The notes beneath the pieces were generated by a model. The model was not told the origin of the DNA, did not search any database, and worked only from the letters and a program-made list of their open reading frames with translations. From Haliscomenobacter sp965225875 (GTDB lineage: Bacteria; Bacteroidota; Bacteroidia; Chitinophagales; Saprospiraceae): a stretch of DNA of 64,000 nt. This document shows, one piece after another, positions 58,149 through 64,000 of this stretch. Location: contig NZ_CBDDBS010000003.1 in assembly GCF_965225875.1 (NCBI RefSeq), positions 1,302,001-1,366,000 on the forward strand, read 5' to 3'. Position 1 is the first letter of the stretch. Each line of letters starts with the position of its first letter. A program made the position numbers and the translations under genes.

Positions 58149-59684
58149 TTATTTCAAAGCCAGAACCACCACTGAAAATGGTGGCACTTTCACCTTCAAC
58201 TGGCTACCACTCAAGGTTGCACCATTGTATGCTGTAGGCTTGATTTTTTCAGGATTTTCAAAAGTATTGTGATCCTGCAAGGTAGCTGCCGTCAAAATCC
58301 GACCATTCACGCTGGCATACTTGGCACCGCGCAAATCGATGGTGATTTCCTGGGCCTCCCGAGCGTGGATGTTGGTCAGTGAAATATGCGTTACCCCTTC
58401 TTTGTTTTTGGAAGCAGAACAAGTCAAGGCAGGCAATTGGCGATTGTCCAGCTTATACTGGTTCGTCTGAATCGTCAGTGGCAGCATCGTAGCCTCCTGA
58501 TGCACATTGTACATTTCCATCACGTGGTAAGTCGGCGTCAGGATCATCTTTTCCTCTTTGGTGAGGATCACTGCTTGCAGTACGTTGACGATCTGAGCCA
58601 GGTTGGCCATTTTCACCCGGTCACAATGGTTTTGGAAAATATTCAGGGTCATACCTGCCAATACTGCGTCACGCATGGTGTTTTGCTGGTACAAAAATGC
58701 ACCATTGGTACCTGGTTCTACATCGTACCAGCCTCCCCATTCATCCACGATCAGGTCAACCCGCTTGTTGGGGTCGTACTTGTCCATGATGTTGCTGTGG
58801 CGGGTAACCAGTTCTTCCATTTGGTAGGCCCGCTGCATGGTGGTGAAGTATTGATCTTCGGAGAAGGTGGTAGAAGGTCCTTTTTTGTTCCAGTCGATGA
58901 CGGAATAGTGGTGCAGGGCCACGGCATCGAGCATGTTGTGAGGAATGTCGCGCATCAAGACCTCCGTCCAGTTGTAATCTGCGTCGCTGGCACCAGATGC
59001 GATTTTGTACAGGCGGGTATTGCCCGTTGAAGTCATAAAGGTGGCATATTGGCGGTAAATGTTGGCATAGTATTCAGGCTTCATGTTGCCGCCACACCCC
59101 CAGGCTTCGTTGCCCAAGCCCCAAAAGCGGACTTTCCAGGGTTTTTCACGACCATTTTCCTTGCGGAGTTTGGACATGGGACTGACTCCGTCAAAGTTGG
59201 TGTACTGCACCCAATCGGCCAATTCCTGAACGGTACCACTGCCTACGTTGCCAGACAAGTAGGGTTCGGTGCCCAGTTTTTCACACAAGTTCAAAAAGTC
59301 GTGGGTACCAAAACTGTTGTTCTCGGTTACATTTCCCCACCAGGTGTTAACAATCGTAGGGCGATTGGCGAGGGGCCCAATACCGTCTTTCCAATGGTAG
59401 GTATCGGCAAAACAACCACCTGGCCAGCGCAGGTTCGGAATTTTCAATTTGATCAAAGCGTCGATCACGTCTTTGCGCACCCCGTCCACAGTGGGGATTT
59501 TGGGGTTGTTTTGGCCCACGTAAATCCCATCGTAGATGCACCGGCCCAGGTGTTCGGAGAAATGGCCGTAAATGTGCTTGCTAATGGTGTGTTTGCCCAA
59601 GTCGGCATTGAGGACTATCTGGTTTTGAGCAAATAGGCCCAGGCTGCCAATAGTCAGCAGCAGCGTCAGATGCAGGTTTTTCAT
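58149..59684 (-). CDS. Secreted GH51 alpha-L-arabinofuranosidase
   Basis: 511-residue exported enzyme with a signal peptide (about 1-20). The catalytic acid/base is Glu193 in GLGNEAWG and the nucleophile Glu315 in VDEWGGWY, spaced as in GH51. The catalytic TIM barrel covers about 60-370 and the rest forms a beta-sandwich. It releases terminal arabinofuranosyl groups from arabinan or arabinoxylan. A family A repeat follows its stop codon by a few bases. Confidence 0.92.
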   Translation of the reverse strand: MKNLHLTLLLTIGSLGLFAQNQIVLNADLGKHTISKHIYGHFSEHLGRCIYDGIYVGQNNPKIPTVDGVRKDVIDALIKLKIPNLRWPGGCFADTYHWKDGIGPLANRPTIVNTWWGNVTENNSFGTHDFLNLCEKLGTEPYLSGNVGSGTVQELADWVQYTNFDGVSPMSKLRKENGREKPWKVRFWGLGNEAWGCGGNMKPEYYANIYRQYATFMTSTGNTRLYKIASGASDADYNWTEVLMRDIPHNMLDAVALHHYSVIDWNKKGPSTTFSEDQYFTTMQRAYQMEELVTRHSNIMDKYDPNKRVDLIVDEWGGWYDVEPGTNGAFLYQQNTMRDAVLAGMTLNIFQNHCDRVKMANLAQIVNVLQAVILTKEEKMILTPTYHVMEMYNVHQEATMLPLTIQTNQYKLDNRQLPALTCSASKNKEGVTHISLTNIHAREAQEITIDLRGAKYASVNGRILTAATLQDHNTFENPEKIKPTAYNGATLSGSQLKVKVPPFSVVVLALK

Positions 59685-59831
59685 TGTTTACGTTTACGTC
59701 AGAATAATTGTAAAAATAACATTTAAAACGAAAGTGGCAAAAATTTTGGAGAAATTTTGAAGAAAGGTAAAATCTCGCCTAAATGTTTGCCAAAGATATC
59801 CTTTGTGCAAGATATTCACAGTACCCAATTT

Positions 59832-60047
59832 CTACTTAAATTTGGTCATGAAATAGGGATTAAGTAAGTTTTCTAGTTTTTGCAGCAGTTCCAATTTTGT
59901 ACCTTCGAACATTTGGGCGGTGGAATTAATTTTGAGCCTTTCCAGAGTTTTATCCTTGGTTATAAATCCTTTTGCTGTCAATTGATTGAAAATAAAGCTG
60001 CGTAAATAATCTTTATCTCCTTCGACTAAATCCTCTTGGTTGGAATT
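59832..60047 (-). pseudogene. Remnant of the C-terminal end of an unknown gene
   Basis: In the 400-bp gap between GH51 and PL22, one minus-strand frame is open for 71 codons without a suitable start, bounded upstream by an in-frame TAG (60048-60050) and ending in a normal stop. The translation has protein-like composition, amphipathic helices (YLRSFIFNQLTAKGFI, LELLQKLENLLNPYF) and no low complexity. I do not recognise the parent. The rest of the gap, including 59685-59831, is AT-rich and holds only promoters by appearance. Confidence 0.5.
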
Positions 60048-60084
60048 CTATCTTTAAACCTCCTCCATCAAAACCTACGATCAC

Positions 60085-61284
60085 ATGAAAGCAAGCCTTT
60101 TTATAGCCATAATCTGGATTTCATGGTTAAATATTCTTCCCTTGGAAGCCCAAATCCCCACCCTGGAAACCGGCGCCCAAAAGCCCATGCCCGCCGAATG
60201 GATCGATCGTAGTACCGGGCACCACATCAAAAGGCTCACGCCCATCGACCAGCCCAACGAGAGCTTTTATTTCCACAACAATCCATTCCTCAAAACGCCG
60301 GATGGCAAAGCCGATTTGATGGTTTATTACCGTGGGGCACAGCTCTATGTGCTCAACCTAAAAACGATGAAGCATACCCAACTTACCCATCAGTTGGAAC
60401 GCAAAGCCGGAGAAATTGTCGGAAAAATCCGTCGGGAGGTTTTTTATCAGGTCAAAGACAGTGTATTTGCCACCCATATTGACCGAGCCAGTACCCGCCT
60501 GGTTTGTGTTTTCCCTGCTGATTTTAAAGGATCAATCTCTACTTTGAACGCTGATGAGACCTTGCTCGCGGGCAGTTGGGCTGCCCCCGCCAAAGACTCC
60601 ATTTATAAGCTTTATCCCGCCAAAGGTGAGTACTTCGATCGAATTTTTGACGCCAAAATCCCCCATACCCTCTTCACCATCAACCTTAGAACCGGCGCAT
60701 TGGAAAAAATCCACAGTGAGAACACCTGGTTGGGCCACATCCAGTTTTCAGTCACCGATCCAAATATGCTGATGTTTTGCCACGAAGGTCCCTGGCACAA
60801 GGTGGATCGCATCTGGAACATCAACCTCAAGACCAAAGTGATTCAAAAAATCCATACCCGTACCATGGAGCGCGAAATTGCCGGCCACGAATTTTGGAGT
60901 TGGGATGGCAAAACCATTTGGTATGATTTGCAAATTCCACGGGGAGAAACCTTCTATCTAAATGGGTACCGGGTAGCGGACGGCCTACAAACCCGCTATC
61001 AAATGCTCCGCGATGAATGGTCGATCCATTTCAATATTTCACGGGATCAAAAACTGTTTTGTGGCGACGGCGGGAACCCCGGTCAGGTGGCAAAAGCAAA
61101 GGATGGTATGTGGATTTACCTTTTTTACCCCGAGAAGGATCATTTGAGGTCGGAAAAACTGGTCAACATGAAACAGCATGATTATCGACTGGAGCCAAAT
61201 GTGCATTTTTCGCCAGATGGGAAATGGGTGATTTTCCGGGCGAACTTTGAGGGGGTGAGTCAGATTTATGCGGTGGAACTTTAG
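60085..61284 (+). CDS. Secreted oligogalacturonate lyase-like protein (PL22)
   Basis: 399-residue exported protein with a signal peptide (about 1-22). The seven-bladed beta-propeller of the oligogalacturonide lyase family is indicated by repeated strand motifs and by the diagnostic block MLMFCHEGPWHKVDRIW and the GHEFWSWDG segment (His residues bind the metal). It would cleave unsaturated oligogalacturonides from pectin by beta-elimination. It is divergent to GH51, and both enzymes fit pectin breakdown. The end of the gene lies in a family A repeat. Confidence 0.87.
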   Translation: MKASLFIAIIWISWLNILPLEAQIPTLETGAQKPMPAEWIDRSTGHHIKRLTPIDQPNESFYFHNNPFLKTPDGKADLMVYYRGAQLYVLNLKTMKHTQLTHQLERKAGEIVGKIRREVFYQVKDSVFATHIDRASTRLVCVFPADFKGSISTLNADETLLAGSWAAPAKDSIYKLYPAKGEYFDRIFDAKIPHTLFTINLRTGALEKIHSENTWLGHIQFSVTDPNMLMFCHEGPWHKVDRIWNINLKTKVIQKIHTRTMEREIAGHEFWSWDGKTIWYDLQIPRGETFYLNGYRVADGLQTRYQMLRDEWSIHFNISRDQKLFCGDGGNPGQVAKAKDGMWIYLFYPEKDHLRSEKLVNMKQHDYRLEPNVHFSPDGKWVIFRANFEGVSQIYAVEL

Positions 61285-61374
61285 GTGGCCCTTTGGTGCC
61301 TTAGGTTTCTTAGGTGGTGAAAGAACTCTTTTTTACCACCTAAGAAACCTAAGACACTTAAGATTTCACCTAAG
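61279..61374. repeat. Inverted repeat, family A
   Basis: Inner arms 61297-61318 and 61335-61356 match at 21 of 22 positions (core ACCACCTAAGAAACCTAAG). Outer flanks CTTTAGGTG and CACCTAAG extend the stem with mismatches. The left flank contains the stop codon of the PL22 gene. It stands between convergent genes. Confidence 0.85.
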
Positions 61375-61405
61375 AGGTTTTGCGTCGAAGGAGCATGTTT
61401 ATCGA

Positions 61406-62710
61406 CTATTTCGTCAAGGTCCCCAGCAAGCCAGCAAACTCCCCTGCCAAATGCCTTCTGGTAAACTGCTGAATTCCTTCCGCACTTCCCTTCAATTCTC
61501 CCTTTTGGTACGCCGCAAAAAACGCCAAAATGCTGTTTTTCAACCCTTCAACGTCCTCATAATTGTGCAGCGCCCCTCCTTTTGTCAACTCTACCACCTT
61601 GGCCGAGTCACTGTCTTTGGGGCCAATGGCCAACAAAGGCCTGCCCGAGCCCAGATATTCGTACAATTTGCCCGGGATAATCGTGCGGGCATTTGGTGAA
61701 TTATTGATCAACAAAAGCAAGACCTGAGATTGTTGCTGGTACAAAACGGCATCTGAGTGGGGCACAAAGTCGATGAACTCAGTATTGGCTTCAAGGCCAT
61801 ATTTTTGCACCGATTCCCGCACGGAAAAATCGGTCGGGCCAATCAGGCGAATTTTCAGTTTTTGCTGCAATCCGGGTGCCGTAGCCAATGCGGCCTGTAC
61901 GGCTTGCCAAAACACTTCAGGGTTTCGATCTTTGTTCATCGAACCGATGTGGGCTATCGAAAATTCGGCATCCAGTTTGGCTGTTTCTGCTTGTGCAAAA
62001 TCAGCATCGTCAAAACCGTTCGGGATGACCGCGATGTCTTTCCGTCCACAAAGTTCTACAAATTCATCCCGCGAGCGCCAGGTAACCGCCACCACTCGGG
62101 ATGCCCTGCGCAGCACCTTTTGTTCCAATGCTTTATGGCGGGCATCCGCCCAGGAAGTGAGGCGCAAGTCTTTGTAAAAATCGATATTGGTCCAAGGGTC
62201 CCGAAAATCGGCCACCCAGGGAATGCCAGTTGCCTTATGCACGCCCTCTGCAATCAGGTGCATGCTGTGTGGCGGCCCAGTGGATACGATGGCGTCTACC
62301 GGGTGCTCTTGCAGGTATTTGGTGAGGTATTTGATTGAGGGTTTGATCCAAAACATGCGGGCATCGGGGATAAAAAAGTTGCCCCGGATGAAGACGGATA
62401 CTTTTTGGGCCAGGCTTTCTTTTTTCCCTTCGTTGATGAAACCGGAGTAGATTTTTTCCTCCTTTTTCCGCCCTAAAAATTGCTTGTACAATTGATAAGG
62501 CTCCCAAATTGGGGTTTTGACTACTTGCAAATCGGGCGCAACTTCCTTGGCCAAGCTTTCGTCAAAGGCCGCAGTTTCACCATTTTCAGGTGTGTAAACG
62601 ACAGGTTCCCAGCCGTACTGCCGGATGTATTTGGTCATTTTGACCCAACGCATTACGCCACCGCCGCCAGCGGGGGGCCAGTAATAGGTGATGAGTAGAA
62701 ATTTTTTCAT
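61406..62710 (-). CDS. Glycosyltransferase, GT4-like
   Basis: 434-residue GT-B-fold transferase. The N-terminal domain opens with the glycine-rich ITYYWPPAGGGGVMRWVKM, and DFRDPWTNIDFYKDLR is a conserved acceptor-domain block. The C-terminal domain has the donor-binding LYEYLGSGRPLLAIGP segment (catalytic Glu). It would add a sugar to a lipid or polysaccharide precursor at the cytoplasmic side of the membrane. It is separated from the upstream UbiA-like gene by a family B repeat. Confidence 0.9.
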   Translation of the reverse strand: MKKFLLITYYWPPAGGGGVMRWVKMTKYIRQYGWEPVVYTPENGETAAFDESLAKEVAPDLQVVKTPIWEPYQLYKQFLGRKKEEKIYSGFINEGKKESLAQKVSVFIRGNFFIPDARMFWIKPSIKYLTKYLQEHPVDAIVSTGPPHSMHLIAEGVHKATGIPWVADFRDPWTNIDFYKDLRLTSWADARHKALEQKVLRRASRVVAVTWRSRDEFVELCGRKDIAVIPNGFDDADFAQAETAKLDAEFSIAHIGSMNKDRNPEVFWQAVQAALATAPGLQQKLKIRLIGPTDFSVRESVQKYGLEANTEFIDFVPHSDAVLYQQQSQVLLLLINNSPNARTIIPGKLYEYLGSGRPLLAIGPKDSDSAKVVELTKGGALHNYEDVEGLKNSILAFFAAYQKGELKGSAEGIQQFTRRHLAGEFAGLLGTLTK

Positions 62711-62734
62711 AAGGCTGCAAAAGTAGAGAAAATG

Positions 62735-62844
62735 GTTGAGAAGTTGAGAGTTGAGAAGTTGAGGCTACCACAAGTGATTTTGACAAAGTCCTTGTCTAAG
62801 CTGCTTGCGGTAGCCTCAACTTCTCAACCCCTCAACTTCTCAAC
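62735..62844. repeat. Long inverted repeat, family B
   Basis: Arms 62735-62774 and 62804-62844 are complementary except for one mismatch and a short variable stretch with a single-base length difference. They consist of GTTGAGAA units followed by GGCTACC. The motif GCGGTAGCCTCAAC is shared with 46613-46703. The 29-nt centre is unrelated to that of the other copy. Confidence 0.82.
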
Positions 62845-62847
62845 TTT

Positions 62848-63750
62848 TTAAAAATAAAGCATGGCCAAAGAGCCGCAGACTGCTTTGACCAACAATAAAC
62901 CGTCGATAACAATGAGATAGTACAAAATAGAGCGTCTTTTTTTCAAAGCTTGCACAGCAAACAGCATAGCTACAAAGGGCAGTGTATTCAAGCTGATTTT
63001 CATCATCGAAAAGTTGTGGGTAAAGCCGTACAACCAAAAGGTGGCCAGTCCGATGATGCTTAGGGGAAGTAAAATGCTAAAGAGTGTATTCCGAAGTCCC
63101 CGCTTCACCACGAAAGTATTCAAGCGTTGCCGGGCATCACTGGCATAATCCTTGATATCGAACATAATGCCAATCAGGGCAATGAACATCAAATTTTTAA
63201 TGAACAAGCGAAAACCCACCCCATCCAGTCCGCCCGCTTGAGCATGGGTAATTTTGAACCACAAAATTGGATACAAGGTGCAAATACCGGCCCAACAAAA
63301 GCCAATCACAAAGGGTTTGAGTGCTCCAATTTTGCGCAGATTGTATTGTTCATTAAAACTGATGCCGTAGTAACAAACGCCCAAAAAAGGGATAGACAAG
63401 CTCAGGACCCATTGTAAGGCACTCATTTGTAGCATAGCACGGCCATAGGAGAGCACAAAATAAAGGGCATATCCGCAACAAATCGACAACAAAAAGCCCT
63501 GACTAAATCGTACAAAAGACCTGTTTTTCAAATACCACTTTGCTCTTAAATCTGGAGTGGTTTCGGTTTTGTCCAAAAGATAAGGTAAAGTATAAAACCA
63601 TGTGGTGAGGGCAAATACAGCGAGGTAATAAGCCCAGTCCGCCAGCGGATATTCTTGTTGCAAAGTGGCTTCGACAGAAAGGGCTACTGCACACAATCCA
63701 TAGAAGTAATTGCCGTAAAAAAAGCCCTGAACAATGGAGCGAATTTGCAT
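62848..63750 (-). CDS. UbiA-like integral membrane protein
   Basis: 300-residue protein with about eight transmembrane helices. The segment FDIKDYASDARQRLNTFVVKRG corresponds to the second Asp-rich motif of UbiA prenyltransferases; the first motif (NxxxDxxxD) is not clearly readable, so catalytic activity is uncertain. It could prenylate a quinone or lipid precursor. It is followed by a family B hairpin 3 bases after its stop codon and lies downstream of an ABC transporter gene. Confidence 0.65.
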   Translation of the reverse strand: MQIRSIVQGFFYGNYFYGLCAVALSVEATLQQEYPLADWAYYLAVFALTTWFYTLPYLLDKTETTPDLRAKWYLKNRSFVRFSQGFLLSICCGYALYFVLSYGRAMLQMSALQWVLSLSIPFLGVCYYGISFNEQYNLRKIGALKPFVIGFCWAGICTLYPILWFKITHAQAGGLDGVGFRLFIKNLMFIALIGIMFDIKDYASDARQRLNTFVVKRGLRNTLFSILLPLSIIGLATFWLYGFTHNFSMMKISLNTLPFVAMLFAVQALKKRRSILYYLIVIDGLLLVKAVCGSLAMLYF

Positions 63751-63803
63751 GGAGTTTTGGGTCTAAAACCTTATTCATTCCATGTAAAATTACAGCAACT
63801 AGA

Positions 63804-64000
63804 TCAAAAATGAAACGATTCAATTTTATCCCCCAGCACAAATTGCCGCATTTCCGCATCCAACTGCTGAAAATCCTGCTTTTCTACCCTTTGGGCAATT
63901 TCACCGCTCCGCAATACGTAGATTTGGTCACAGGTATCATTCAGCGTGGAAAAAATGTGTGAGGAGATCAGGATGGTTTTTTGTGCTGCTTTCAAATGTT
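63804..64000 (-). CDS. ABC transporter ATP-binding protein, C-terminal end
   Basis: The last 64 residues of a gene whose start lies beyond the right edge. The block TILISSHIFSTLNDTCDQIY contains the switch (H-loop) His of ABC ATPases, followed by the usual VLRSGEIAQR strand-turn. It would power import or export by an unidentified membrane partner. The frame is open to base 64000. Confidence 0.8.
   Translation of the reverse strand, partial: HLKAAQKTILISSHIFSTLNDTCDQIYVLRSGEIAQRVEKQDFQQLDAEMRQFVLGDKIESFHF

Noticed and set aside
1..64000. tRNA, rRNA and riboswitch-like structures
   Set aside because: I looked for T-loop-like GTTCGAnTC patterns and long conserved RNA motifs between genes and saw none; a covariance-model search could settle this.

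Overview
The window looks like a chromosomal segment of a free-living member of the Bacteroidota, most likely the Saprospiria (Haliscomenobacter/Lewinella-like). This is inferred from the gene families (DUF5686 outer-membrane protein with a carboxypeptidase-regulatory-like repeat, DUF3667 membrane protein, SIMPL-domain protein, FucP-type sugar permease, plant-polymer esterases and glycosidases), from TAnnTTTG-type -7 promoter elements and from mid-40s GC. I count 53 protein genes: a sulfatase cut by the left edge, an ABC-transporter ATPase cut by the right edge, and 51 complete genes. One decayed gene fragment was also found. No rRNA, tRNA, CRISPR array, transposase or phage gene was seen.

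Layout. 1-7.5 kb: sulfatase, CbpA/CbpM chaperone pair, transglutaminase-like protein, DoxX protein, YdeI-like protein, metallo-beta-lactamase-fold hydrolase, thioredoxin-like protein. 7.5-18.3 kb: DUF3667 protein, two beta-lactamase-fold serine hydrolases, a three-gene esterase operon, an SDR and a phytanoyl-CoA dioxygenase-like protein. 18.4-25.7 kb: a large lipoprotein, small membrane proteins, an M28 peptidase and an unusual pair of signal-less proteins, one with two beta/gamma-crystallin domains. 25.8-37.8 kb: GH43 enzyme, OmpA lipoprotein, a short GTP cyclohydrolase II homologue, FAD protein, Uma2 nuclease-fold protein, radical SAM protein, DUF5686 protein, sugar-isomerase-like protein, SIMPL protein. 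38-43.7 kb: an acyl-CoA dehydrogenase with twin operator-like palindromes and a two-subunit molybdenum hydroxylase. 43.7-49.3 kb: AraC regulator facing a dioxygenase, aldo/keto reductase, Dabb protein, sugar permease and cupin. 49.3-64 kb: an unknown protein, ornithine cyclodeaminase-like protein, Ca-type P-ATPase, PGM1-like ATP-grasp ligase, lutCB, GH51 and PL22 polysaccharide enzymes, glycosyltransferase, UbiA-like protein, ABC ATPase end.

A metabolic theme is secreted breakdown of plant or algal polysaccharides: sulfatase, acetyl/feruloyl-type esterases, GH43, GH51 and PL22, with a sugar permease and oxidoreductases for the products. These genes are scattered and not arranged as a SusCD-type locus.

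The most unusual feature lies between genes. Many gene ends carry very long, almost perfect inverted repeats (arms of 19-42 bp). In most of them the arms are built from degenerate 8-10 nt units and fall into at least three sequence families repeated at unrelated loci. Separately, a 36-nt element occurs three times. Neither is explained by any recognised mobile-element gene in the window.
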